Below are positions 1 through 8,321 of a DNA stretch of 64,000 nt, in pieces. The number at the start of each line of letters is the position of its first letter. The stretch's first letter is position 1. Source of the DNA: Endobugula sp965214375 (GTDB lineage Bacteria > Pseudomonadota > Gammaproteobacteria > Pseudomonadales > Cellvibrionaceae); contig OZ243947.1 in NCBI GenBank assembly GCA_965214375.1, positions 2,666,001 to 2,730,000 of the forward strand, in the 5' to 3' direction. The notes beneath the pieces are model-generated. The model was not told the DNA's origin. It saw nothing but the letters and a program-made list of their open reading frames with translations, and did not search any database. The translations under genes were made by a program, and so were the position numbers.

Positions 1-2
1 TT

Positions 3-344
3 AGTCAGCACTTTCGACCAGAATTTATTAACCGTGTCGATGAGGCGGTGGTCTTTCATCCCTTGGGTCAAAAACATATTCGCGGTATTGCCGATATTCA
101 ATTGGCCGCATTAAAAACACGATTATCCGATATGAATTTATCGTTGCAACTGACTGATGAGGTTATGGATAAGTTATCCGAAGCTGGTTTTGATCCGGTC
201 TATGGCGCGCGTCCGTTAAAACGTACGATTCAGCAGTTAATAGAAAACCCGTTGTCACAATATTTATTGGCGGGTAAATTTGTTGCTGGTGATACGATTC
301 GTGTCGTAGTTGCAGACGATAAAATTCGGTTTGCTAAAAAATAA
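3..344 (+). CDS. clpB: ClpB disaggregase, C-terminal end (partial)
   Basis: This is the last 113 codons of the AAA+ disaggregase ClpB, cut by the window start. The visible part begins with the RPEFINRVDE segment at the end of the second ATPase domain. It then runs through the small C-terminal D2 domain, including the GARPLKRTIQQ sensor-2 helix that is typical of Clp/HSP100 proteins. ClpB works with DnaK to rescue aggregated proteins in the cytoplasm. The frame is open from base 3 and ends at TAA. The GARPLKR motif makes the Clp family certain; ClpB rather than ClpA or ClpC is inferred from the tail sequence. Confidence 0.93.
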   Translation, partial: SQHFRPEFINRVDEAVVFHPLGQKHIRGIADIQLAALKTRLSDMNLSLQLTDEVMDKLSEAGFDPVYGARPLKRTIQQLIENPLSQYLLAGKFVAGDTIRVVVADDKIRFAKK

Positions 345-379
345 CCACTTTACAGGTTAAAGCATAGTGAATAATTGTT

Positions 380-565
380 ATGGGTAAAGTGCTTCCTTTC
401 AAGAAAAAAACCGCATGGCAAAAGCATAAGGGTAAGACCTTATGACGCAGTGGTTTTTGTAAATGGCAAGTGGTGACCAAACAACAATTTGATGTTAAGC
501 AAGGCAAGTTAGTTACACGTTTCAAATGTGAACGGTGTGGTAAGGAAAAAACCGAGTTATTATGA
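380..565 (+). pseudogene. small zinc-ribbon protein interrupted by TGA
   Basis: ATG at 380 opens a 61-codon frame that reads MGKVLPFKKKTAWQKHKGKTL, then TGA at 443-445, then continues in the same frame as RSGFCKWQVV and ends with a CERCG motif before TGA at 563. It resembles small basic gammaproteobacterial proteins with two metal-ligand pairs. In those proteins, as I recall them, the position of the TGA holds the first cysteine. A one-base change from TGC or TGT would explain it. The function of the family is unknown. I see no convincing selenocysteine hairpin after the TGA, so a nonsense mutation is the simpler reading. The gene sits between clpB and the convergent multicopper oxidase. Confidence 0.5.
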
Positions 566-578
566 AAGCGTGCTGTAC

Positions 579-1979
579 TTACGTGACGCGAATAAAACCC
601 GCCAAGCCAGTTTTCTGATGTTCGATAACATGGCAATGAAAGGCCCAGTCTCCTGGGTTATCTGCTACCAGTGCCACATCAATCGTTTCATTTTTTAACA
701 ATAGTGCAGTGTCTGTCCAGTTGGCCGCAATTTTACGTTTGTTGGAGCGCAATGGTTTAAAGACCAAGCCGTGAAGATGGATCGGATGAATGTTGGGTGA
801 TTCATTGCGGAACCGTAAAATGTAGCTTTGTCCGCGTTCAAGTACCGCCAGTGGGCCAGTATTTATGGCGTCGTCTCCCGGCCATGGAGTACGGTTTATT
901 GACCAGAAGGTTGCCCCCATTGAACCACAAAACCCGTTATTAGGTGCTTTTCCATCCGGGGACCAGCCAAAAACGAATTCATGTTGTTGTGCTGTGCCGA
1001 GATCAGGTTCCGGTAGTGGGTTGCGGGGTAGTGGCTTAAGTTCTACTAGTGACCGTTTCTGGTCTTGCCCAATTGCACGTAGACTGGCCAGTCTCTTTTG
1101 TCGGCTACCTGCTAGGTTAATGATGTCAACGCTCTGGCCTTCAAGGCTTGGCATTTTTAGCGCAATATCTACGCGTTGCCCGGGACCTAATAATAACGGG
1201 TTTTCTTTTGTGGGTAAGTCAATTGCTTGGTCGATAGGGTGGCCGTCCCAAGCCATGATCTGGGCTTCGTGATGTGACAAAAACAGTTTATAAATGCGTG
1301 TGGTATCACTGTTGGCGAGGCGTAATCTTACCAAGCTACCACTGTCATGGTCATACGCGGGTGCTTGTAACCAATTGGCGGTCATGACGTTGCCTAATGT
1401 CCCAGCACGTGCGGCCCCGCCTAATGAGTAGGGTTTGCGCAAAGTGTCATCGTCGTTGAGGTGAAAGTCTCGCAGATTAATCGCGTGGTCACTATTGAAT
1501 CCGGGGTCATTTATTTCATCGACAATCAACATCCCGGTTAAGCCATTTGCCATTTGCGACATGGTCATACAGTGAGGATGGTACCAATAGGTTCCGGCAT
1601 CGGGTAGCGAGAACTGATAAAGAAATGAACCACCATCGGGAATAGGTGTTTGTGTCAGGTAGGGTACGCCATCCATCGAATTTTTCAGGCGGATACCGTG
1701 CCAATGCATCGCCGTGTATTCATCAAGCGTATTCACGACATTCAGAGACATGGTTTGACCTTGCTTACCCCTGAGCACAGGCGGCGGCGCATCAGGTGAT
1801 AAGCTCACAAGGTTTTCTGTCACCTGATCCCTTAGTCGGAAACGGGCGCGTTGAAGAGTTAGGGTTTGGGTGCTTGCCTGTGACAGTGTTGTGAGTCCGG
1901 CATTGAGTAAATAACCCGAACCAATAGCGGCACCAAGAATGCCACCAGAGATCAAAAAATCACGACGTTTCATAGTCAC
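579..1979 (-). CDS. multicopper oxidase, Tat-exported
   Basis: This is a 466-residue three-cupredoxin multicopper oxidase. The N-terminus MTMKRRDFLISGG is a twin-arginine signal, so the folded enzyme probably goes to the periplasm. Copper ligands are visible as HWHG (near residue 92), WYHPH (near 132), HPIHLHG (near 395) and HCHVIEH (near 447). These cover the type 1 and trinuclear centres. The family oxidises Cu(I), phenols or metals while reducing oxygen to water. The length is close to CueO/SufI-like members, but I see no Met-rich insert that would mark a specialised CueO. It is divergent from rapA. A copper role would fit the bufferin cluster 3 kb away, but that is inference. Confidence 0.88.
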   Translation of the reverse strand: MTMKRRDFLISGGILGAAIGSGYLLNAGLTTLSQASTQTLTLQRARFRLRDQVTENLVSLSPDAPPPVLRGKQGQTMSLNVVNTLDEYTAMHWHGIRLKNSMDGVPYLTQTPIPDGGSFLYQFSLPDAGTYWYHPHCMTMSQMANGLTGMLIVDEINDPGFNSDHAINLRDFHLNDDDTLRKPYSLGGAARAGTLGNVMTANWLQAPAYDHDSGSLVRLRLANSDTTRIYKLFLSHHEAQIMAWDGHPIDQAIDLPTKENPLLLGPGQRVDIALKMPSLEGQSVDIINLAGSRQKRLASLRAIGQDQKRSLVELKPLPRNPLPEPDLGTAQQHEFVFGWSPDGKAPNNGFCGSMGATFWSINRTPWPGDDAINTGPLAVLERGQSYILRFRNESPNIHPIHLHGLVFKPLRSNKRKIAANWTDTALLLKNETIDVALVADNPGDWAFHCHVIEHQKTGLAGFIRVT

Positions 1980-2129
1980 TTCTTTAGTAATGAACGATCT
2001 ATAATAGATACTTTATATAACATAATTTTATCATAAGTAACTTTTTTATCACTGACTGATAAAGATGAAAAGTCGATGAATTTAGGGTATGATGCGCGCC
2101 CTTTAAAGTTCATCGTTAGATAGGTTTGT

Positions 2130-4799
2130 ATGAATTCTCCTCAAATTGGTCAACGCTGGATAGTGGATACTGACTCCTCTCTTGGCTTGGGTATGATCAG
2201 TGCCTGCGATGCACGTACCCTTACCGTGGATTTTACCGCAACCGGTGAGAGTCGTTGCTATTCCCGCGATAACGCTCCACTCAAGCGTGTGGCCTTTAGT
2301 GTCGGTGATACGATTGACGTTGAAGAAGGCCGCTCTTATGTGGTTGCTCAGGTTGAAGACATCAATGGCCTGTTGATCTATCTCACAGACGATGGTGAAG
2401 CGGTACCTGAAACCCGTTTATCGTCGGCATTAGCATTAAATCACCCCGTTAAACGCTTGTTGGCAGGCCAGTTGGATAAGCCGCAATGGTTTGATCTCCG
2501 TGCCGACATTGTACGTGCTTATCATCAGTGGTTGTCCTCGGGAGTGTTTGGCTTACAAGGTGCGCGTATTACCTTAACGCCTCACCAATTGTATGTGGCC
2601 AATACGGCGACTGCGTTGGCCGCAACACGCATTTTATTGGCCGATGAAGTAGGACTGGGTAAAACCATTGAAGCCGGTTTGATACTGCAGCGCATGTTAT
2701 TACAAGACAAAGTTGCGCGTGTATTGATTGTTGTGCCCGAGGCTTTGCAAGTCCAGTGGTTTGTTGAGTTAGTTCGGTGTTTTAATATCCACGCAGTGTT
2801 ATATTGCGAAGATACCAACCTTGATGAGGCGCGCGTATTTATTGTGCCTCACGCGCTCTTGCAAGATGAGCAGATAGAGACAGAAACGTCTTGGGATATG
2901 ATGATTGTCGATGAGGCTCATCATTTTGATTTAGTTAATGCCAACCCTTGTGGTGACAGGTTAAAAATAGTAGGTCGTCAGACACGCCATGTCTTATTGC
3001 TGTCGGCAACACCTGAGAGGATGGGGCTGGAACAACATTTTGCGCGTCTTACATTATTGGATGCTTCTCGTTTTCATGACTTTGACGCCTTTCAACGTCA
3101 GTACCAGTCATATGAAAATATGGCGGAAGAATTAGCTAAGTTGGTAGAAAATCCACAGGCAATCATTTCGCATGATCTCTTGCAAACGTTGACACAAGCG
3201 CTAGCCGATATTCCTGAAGATAGTTTATTACAATGGCAAGGTAAGAGTGCCCACAAGTTGGTTGACTTTCTTCTTGATTGTCATGGTACCGGGCGTATTG
3301 TGTTCCGTAATACACGCAGTGCTGTCCAAGGATTTCCCAAGCGATGCTTGACTGTCCATTCTTTGGACGATGATCAACAATCGCGCGACCAATGGCTGGC
3401 TGCTTTTGTCAAGCAGCATAGTCGTGAAAAAATTCTGTTAATTGCTCACTATAAAGACGATGTGTTGGCATTGAGAGAGAGTTTATACCGCACAACAGGT
3501 ATTGATTGTCCGGTTTTTCATGAAGATATGTCATTAATCGAACGTGATCGTGCTGCGGCGTATTTTGCCGATCAGGAAGAAGGCGCTCCTTTATTACTGT
3601 GTTCAGAAATCGGCAGCGAAGGAAGAAATTTTCAATTCTGTCATCATTTAATTTGTTGGGATTTGCCAGAGCACCCGGATTTTTTAGAACAACGTATTGG
3701 TCGCTTGGACCGTATCGGACAAAAAAATACCATCAATATTCATGTATGCATCAGTAATGAAGAAAGCCGTCAGCGTCTGAATTGGTACCACCATATTTTA
3801 GAGGCGGTCGAACAAGCAAACCCGGCAGCAGGGATCATGCATCAGCAGTATTACCAACAATATTGTGAAACACCGGAAGAGGTTGCGAAAGTAGTCCGAC
3901 AAGAAAATAAAACGTTATTAGAACAATTGCATAATGGTCGTGACCGTTTGTTAGAAATCAATAGTTGCCGGCAGCCTCAGGCATCAATATTGTTACAACA
4001 AGTGCAAGATTTTGAAGCGTTACACTCGGCAAAAAATGTGTTGACTCAAGCAACCGAATTGCTCAATCTTCATTTTGAATCGTTGGATGCTTCACGGTAT
4101 AGCCTTATTCCATCATATCAAATGCTAGTGCCGATGGTGCCGGGAATTGCACAAGAAGGTAGTGAACTGACTTTTGATCGTGACACTGCAATTGCCAGAG
4201 AAGATGTACAGTTTGTGACGTGGGATCATCCGTTAATGCAGGGTTTAACAGAGATGATTGTACAATCAGATCTTGGTGTTGCAACGGTTGCCCTTTTCCC
4301 TAACAAAAAACTAAAGCCGGGAACGTTATGCTACGAAGCCATTTTTAATGTAGTCATTACGGATGCCTGTGCCCAGACGGCCAGTACATTTTTATCGGAG
4401 TCACTGGTGCGTATTGTTGTCATCAAAAATAGTCAAAATAATTTGCACGATACATTGCCGCAAAGTTATTTAAAGCAAGTGATACAACATGCTTCTAAAA
4501 AAATCTGCAAGGCGGTGGTTAAAGATTATCAACAAGACATTCAAATGCTGGCCGAACAGGCCAAAGCACTTGCCGATAATCAATTGCACGCAGTGCTCGA
4601 TCAATCACTAAACAATGCCCAAGAGTACTACCAACAAGAACAATCAAGATTGCTACAGTTGCAGCAATATAACTCGATGATTGTACAGTCAGATATTGAC
4701 GCTCAAAAACAACAAGCCGATGTAGTTATTTCAGCACTTCAAAACCATTGTCGTTTGGAGATCAATGCTGTGCGTTTATTGGTAAGTTGCCAGCCATAA
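2130..4799 (+). CDS. rapA: RNA polymerase recycling ATPase RapA
   Basis: This is an 889-residue SWI2/SNF2-family ATPase. The N-terminal GQRWIVDTDSSLGLG region matches the tudor-like domain of RapA. Motif I is ADEVGLGKTIEAG (near residue 172), the Walker B box is VDEAHHF (near 258), and motif VI is QRIGRLDRIGQ (near 523). RapA binds RNA polymerase and helps it recycle after termination. The E. coli protein is 968 residues, so this copy is somewhat shorter, mainly through a compact C-terminal half. It stands alone, divergent from the multicopper oxidase, and its frame is intact. Confidence 0.95.
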   Translation: MNSPQIGQRWIVDTDSSLGLGMISACDARTLTVDFTATGESRCYSRDNAPLKRVAFSVGDTIDVEEGRSYVVAQVEDINGLLIYLTDDGEAVPETRLSSALALNHPVKRLLAGQLDKPQWFDLRADIVRAYHQWLSSGVFGLQGARITLTPHQLYVANTATALAATRILLADEVGLGKTIEAGLILQRMLLQDKVARVLIVVPEALQVQWFVELVRCFNIHAVLYCEDTNLDEARVFIVPHALLQDEQIETETSWDMMIVDEAHHFDLVNANPCGDRLKIVGRQTRHVLLLSATPERMGLEQHFARLTLLDASRFHDFDAFQRQYQSYENMAEELAKLVENPQAIISHDLLQTLTQALADIPEDSLLQWQGKSAHKLVDFLLDCHGTGRIVFRNTRSAVQGFPKRCLTVHSLDDDQQSRDQWLAAFVKQHSREKILLIAHYKDDVLALRESLYRTTGIDCPVFHEDMSLIERDRAAAYFADQEEGAPLLLCSEIGSEGRNFQFCHHLICWDLPEHPDFLEQRIGRLDRIGQKNTINIHVCISNEESRQRLNWYHHILEAVEQANPAAGIMHQQYYQQYCETPEEVAKVVRQENKTLLEQLHNGRDRLLEINSCRQPQASILLQQVQDFEALHSAKNVLTQATELLNLHFESLDASRYSLIPSYQMLVPMVPGIAQEGSELTFDRDTAIAREDVQFVTWDHPLMQGLTEMIVQSDLGVATVALFPNKKLKPGTLCYEAIFNVVITDACAQTASTFLSESLVRIVVIKNSQNNLHDTLPQSYLKQVIQHASKKICKAVVKDYQQDIQMLAEQAKALADNQLHAVLDQSLNNAQEYYQQEQSRLLQLQQYNSMIVQSDIDAQKQQADVVISALQNHCRLEINAVRLLVSCQP

Positions 4800-4857
4800 T
4801 GTTCAGTTAATAAAAAAGGGTGACGATGTCCCCCTTTGCCCCCTAAGATAATTATTA

Positions 4858-5327
4858 CTATTTTTTCAGTAATACATTATCTAACGAAACTAAACCGCCG
4901 CCATTACGCATGACATAGAGTAGAGCCAGTACCCAATACACATGTGTTGGCCACCACGCATCCGGGTAAACCAAAAATTGGATGACTAGAGTCATAATCA
5001 TCAAGCCTAGAGCTGCAAATCGGGTTAATAGGACAAACAGAATCATTAGCGCCAAAAAGAACTCGCCAAAAGTCGCCAGATAAGCGGCTAATTCACTGGG
5101 TATAAGCGGTAACCCTTATTCAAAATCAAATAATAAAAAGGTGCTGTCAGTCACATTCCAGAAAGCAAAATGCTGGCCGCCAATCGTGAGTCCGCTAATT
5201 TTAGTTTGTGCGGATCACCAGAATACTTTAAAAATAACCAAACGCATGGCAATGTTAACAAACCATTCAGGGATAGTAGAGATTATGTTTCGATAGGCGC
5301 CAAGATTTTACACAGTTGTTCTTTCAT
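4858..5327 (-). pseudogene. DoxX-family membrane protein of bufferin cluster, broken
   Basis: The minus-strand frame reads as a complete DoxX-type four-helix membrane protein only if three lesions are ignored. It starts MKEQLCKILAPIET, needs a one-base shift near 5284, and continues ISTIPEWFVNIAMRLV. It then meets TGA at 5215-5217, where an arginine codon CGA is likely ancestral, and TAA at 5116-5118. The last part, from LALMILFVLLTRFAALG to the end, is open. DoxX genes are the usual fourth gene (BufD) of bufferin operons. Its place directly after the DUF2063 gene fits that role. With three disruptions it is almost surely not made as a full protein. Confidence 0.8.
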
Positions 5328-5344
5328 TATTCTGCTCCAGAATT

Positions 5345-6133
5345 TTAATTATTATGGGTCACTCGTTGTACTACCAGACATTCTTGAATTAAAAATTGAA
5401 TAGCCTGGCTAATGTCAAAATTATGAAAGCATTGTAACGTTTCTTCAATAGCGTTTTGAATACTGTTTTCATCTTTCAAACATTGGATAAAATAGCTAAC
5501 GGGCTCATCAATACTAAACAGTAATACATCGTACACAGGTCTGACCACTAAAACTCGCTGAGGTTCATTTAAGTCAATATTTTGTGTGTTGTTTCCACCT
5601 TCTTGATTGGCTTGCCATATCGTCAATATTGGGTAATTCGAATCTACTAACTGTAACGATGGGTGAAAGGTTAGACTTGTGTTCGATAACGCTTCAGCAT
5701 CCAGCGAACTAAAATCTTCAGGTGTCAGGGACGTGGTATCAGCAGCATGATAAGCCTGATGCCATGCAAGTTCTAACTCTGCGACATCCGCGAGGTATGG
5801 CATGGTTTGTGTGTGTTCAAACTGACGTAAAAAATCCGGAAAGTCTTTCCCAAAATGTACCATAGCCGCTTGTTGCGGTGGGCTACTTCTAATGTAATAA
5901 GTGGCGGTTCCGGTAAAAAAATCATCGCCAACCAGTTTTTTTATGACCGGATATAAGTCCCCTAAAGCATTACTTAAGGAGTAAAAAACATTGTTTTGAT
6001 AGATACTAACACTCTTCTCAGACGTATTTTGGTAAAACGTTTGTTGTAGTTCGGCTGTGAGTTCACCCAGTAATGACCGACAGAAATCTTTTTGCCAGTC
6101 ATTAAAAGAGGGGGTGTCGTGATGATCATTCAT
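5345..6133 (-). CDS. DUF2063 protein, putative partner of the MNIO enzyme (BufC-like)
   Basis: This is a 262-residue cytoplasmic protein of the DUF2063 family. Its N-terminal half carries the hallmark pattern with YQNNVFYSLSNALGDLYPV and FFTGTATYYI. DUF2063 proteins bind the DUF692 enzyme and the precursor during maturation of copper-binding RiPPs (methanobactin MbnC, bufferin BufC). The ATG overlaps the TGA of the upstream DUF692 gene by four bases (ATGA), so translation was coupled. The reading frame is undamaged although its partner enzyme gene is broken, so it may be a leftover awaiting decay. Confidence 0.82.
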   Translation of the reverse strand: MNDHHDTPSFNDWQKDFCRSLLGELTAELQQTFYQNTSEKSVSIYQNNVFYSLSNALGDLYPVIKKLVGDDFFTGTATYYIRSSPPQQAAMVHFGKDFPDFLRQFEHTQTMPYLADVAELELAWHQAYHAADTTSLTPEDFSSLDAEALSNTSLTFHPSLQLVDSNYPILTIWQANQEGGNNTQNIDLNEPQRVLVVRPVYDVLLFSIDEPVSYFIQCLKDENSIQNAIEETLQCFHNFDISQAIQFLIQECLVVQRVTHNN

Positions 6134-6991
6134 GCTCTGGCTACTTTTGCCATCGTTGGCCGCATAAACTCAGCTGCTTTTTGCGCCTCCTGAAGTAATA
6201 CAGAAAGCTCGGGAATATTGGTATCCCACTAAATAAGATTCGGAATATCATGGGTTGTTTTACTCAGCGTATAGCCAAACAAATCCCAAACAGCGTCTAC
6301 AACCTCTGATCCAATCATCAATCAGGACGGTTTCATCATCCAGTACTTCTTGGGCGTGGCCGGCAAGGTGGATTTCACCGACAGCATGTAGAGGATAATC
6401 ATCAATATAGGTTGCAGCAGATTATCCTTGGTTAGTAGCGGAGACATAAACATTATTAAAGTCCAGTAATAAACCACACCCAGTAGCCTCGACAACAGAC
6501 CGTAAAAATTCTGTTTCTGTCATATGACTGGTATTAAAAGCGAGATAAGCCGACGTATTTTCAATGATAATACGACGTTGTAATCTGTCTTGAACTTTGT
6601 GGATGTTGTTAATGACAGTAGTGAGTGATGCCGCATTATAAGGTAGTGGTAGTAGGTCATTTAAAAAAGTTTTATTCCAATGACTCCACGATAAGTGTTC
6701 AGATAGATGTTGTGGTTGATAACGATCAACGACTGTCTTTAGCTGTTGCAGGTGTTCATCGCTGACACCATCAGAGCTGCCAAGTGACAGACCAACGCCA
6801 TGCATGGATAGTGGGTAACGTTCTCTAATAGCGGTTAAGTATTTATTTGGTAAACCGCCATCACCCATATAATTTTCAGGATGCACTTCGAACCATCCCA
6901 AATCGGGTGTGGTATCCAGAATTTCTTGATAGTGTTGAGGTTTCAAACCGACACCAATTCCGGAAAGCATTCTGTTACAAAAGTTATTCAT
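6130..6991 (-). pseudogene. DUF692 multinuclear iron oxidase (MNIO, BufB-like), broken
   Basis: The start MNNFCNRMLSGIGVGLKPQ and the motifs FEVHPENYMG, HGVGLSLGS, SEHLSW, IIENTSAY and LLDFNNVYV define a DUF692 TIM-barrel oxidase, with iron ligands among these His, Glu and Asp residues. These enzymes convert precursor cysteines to oxazolone- or thiooxazole-type groups that bind copper. The gene is interrupted by TAA at 6422-6424, a small indel near 6310-6320 and TAG at 6229-6231, probably from GAG. Beyond each lesion the family sequence resumes (EIHLAGHAQEV, DAVWDLFGYT, WDTNIPEL). The ATG at 6991 is chosen because the family homology begins there. Confidence 0.85.
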
Positions 6992-7015
6992 GGTATAAAA
7001 ACAATCAGTCTTTAT

Positions 7016-7040
7016 AAAAAAGGCCAACGTTGTGTTGGCC
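7016..7040 (-). terminator. rho-independent terminator or attenuator after the bufferin precursor gene
   Basis: Read on the minus strand, GGCCAAC, a five-base loop ACAAC and GTTGGCC form a perfect 7-bp stem, followed at once by six T. It lies 22 bases past the stop of the precursor gene and about 25 bases before the start of the DUF692 gene. Partial termination here would yield much more precursor mRNA than enzyme mRNA, which is common in RiPP operons. The structure is seen; the attenuation role is inferred. Confidence 0.8.
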
Positions 7041-7061
7041 TCCTTTATTGCTATTTATAAC

Positions 7062-7346
7062 TTAGCTAGGTAAGTTGGCATCTGTTTGCTCCAAAGAGCC
7101 GCCAACTAAGCGCTCACAAGAACCTTTAGGTACGAACATCCATGCGTTACCTTGAGCATCTTTGGTGGATGTGCCAGCACAACTGGTGCCGGGGCCAGCA
7201 GCGCAATCGTTTTTACCTGCTTTAGAAACACCGTAACATTTTTCAGCCTTGAATTTGGGGCCAGCGACAGCGTCTTGTGCCGTTGCCATGAAAATGCCAG
7301 CGGCAATAGCACTGGTTACTGCAAGTGATGTTTTAACTTTACTCAT
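7062..7346 (-). CDS. bufferin-like copper-binding RiPP precursor (DUF2282)
   Basis: This is a 94-residue secreted peptide of the DUF2282 family, the BufA1-type bufferin precursors. A Sec signal, MSKVKTSLAVTSAIAAGIFM ending near AVAG, precedes a core with four cysteines. They lie in EKCYG, NDCAAG, SCAGTS and GSCERL, and the EKCYG and SCAGT contexts are diagnostic. In known bufferins, cysteines modified by the MNIO enzyme bind copper in the periplasm. The ATG at 7346 is preceded by GGAGA at good spacing, which favours it over an upstream in-frame start. The gene is intact, but the modifying enzyme is broken, so the product would stay unmodified unless another MNIO exists. Confidence 0.85.
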   Translation of the reverse strand: MSKVKTSLAVTSAIAAGIFMATAQDAVAGPKFKAEKCYGVSKAGKNDCAAGPGTSCAGTSTKDAQGNAWMFVPKGSCERLVGGSLEQTDANLPS

Positions 7347-7458
7347 ATTTTTTCTCCAATGATAAAGGTAACTCAACGAAAGTATGATTGATGTACTGTG
7401 TGAGACTCTATAACGTAATAAAAGTTCACTATGTTATGATTTTACTCAATCATAGTTT

Positions 7459-8301
7459 ATGAGAATAAAAATGCGTATTGTTATTTTGTGTTTTTTGCTG
7501 AATGTTTCTTTTCACGCCAGTGCCTGGAGTCTTCTGGGACATCAGGTAATTTGTGATGTTACCTGGCACCAGTCGACATCTATTGTCAGAAAGTCACTGG
7601 CAGCGGCAGCAAACCGGATGGGGTATCGTACTTTTGCCGATAGCTGTATTTGGGCTGATTATATTCGTCGCGAGAAAAAATATACCGGTCTTGGTGTATT
7701 GCACTATATCAATGTTGATAGGCGTGCTGAATTGGTGCAGTCATCTCCTTGTATCAAAAATGCCTCTGGAAATTCAAAACCCCTTTGTGTGGTGACAGCC
7801 ATTCCTTATTACCATAAACGTTTATATTCCCATGGTCTTAATCAGCGCCAGCGAGATGAGGATTTGTTATTGCTGGCAAATTTTGTCGGTGACGTGCATC
7901 AGCCAATGCATGTATCTTATGCCGACGATCATGGTGGAAATCGCCGTAAACTTATTTTTAATGGAAAATGGCTCAACCTTCATAGACTATGGGATAAAGA
8001 GATACTCCATTGTGGTTTTAAAGGTAGCTGGAGAACGTTGGGCGCACGTCTTGCGAGCCTTCCTGTACCCAGTGCGTTACATCAGGATGATGTCTATCAG
8101 TGGGCTAATGAATCGTTGCAATATACCCGCAAGATTTACCGCCAGCTACCCAAAAAACACCTGCCGGATAATTACTGGGAGCCTTTTTTTGGTAAACAGA
8201 AACAAAATGGAGCCCTATCTGGCTCTTGTAGGATGAAACACTTGCAGCGAATTCTGGTGTCAACTCAGGCGCTCATGTACAATCCCCGCCCAATTTGTTA
8301 G
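7459..8301 (+). CDS. S1/P1-type zinc nuclease, secreted
   Basis: This is a 280-residue secreted nuclease of the S1/P1 family. After a signal peptide the mature protein starts at the conserved tryptophan in SAWSLLGHQ. That residue, with FADSCIWAD, LHYINV, FVGDVHQPMHVS and LHRLWD, forms the trinuclear zinc site. Such enzymes cut single-stranded DNA and RNA outside the cytoplasm, often to scavenge phosphate and nucleosides. The extreme C-terminus after about residue 245 is less typical than the rest. An alternative frame near 8195-8235 reads more like the family, so a pair of small compensating indels is possible. The gene ends 20 bases before prfB. Confidence 0.85.
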   Translation: MRIKMRIVILCFLLNVSFHASAWSLLGHQVICDVTWHQSTSIVRKSLAAAANRMGYRTFADSCIWADYIRREKKYTGLGVLHYINVDRRAELVQSSPCIKNASGNSKPLCVVTAIPYYHKRLYSHGLNQRQRDEDLLLLANFVGDVHQPMHVSYADDHGGNRRKLIFNGKWLNLHRLWDKEILHCGFKGSWRTLGARLASLPVPSALHQDDVYQWANESLQYTRKIYRQLPKKHLPDNYWEPFFGKQKQNGALSGSCRMKHLQRILVSTQALMYNPRPIC

Positions 8302-8321
8302 ACAAACGATTTGTGAGTTCT

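Noticed and set aside
443..445. TGA at a probable cysteine position as selenocysteine
   Set aside because: No convincing SECIS-like hairpin directly follows the TGA, no Sec machinery is visible, and other genes nearby carry plain nonsense mutations.
4800..4857. Terminator after rapA
   Set aside because: A weak AAGGG/CCCTT pairing exists, but no T run follows in the needed position.
5170..5403. Plus-strand 77-residue open frame opposite DoxX
   Set aside because: The minus strand carries clear DoxX family sequence here; the plus-strand frame is a shadow without homology.
7459..8301. Definite frameshift pair at the 3' end of the S1/P1 nuclease
   Set aside because: An alternative frame reads slightly more like the family near 8195-8235, but the annotated frame is open to a normal stop, so the evidence is too thin.
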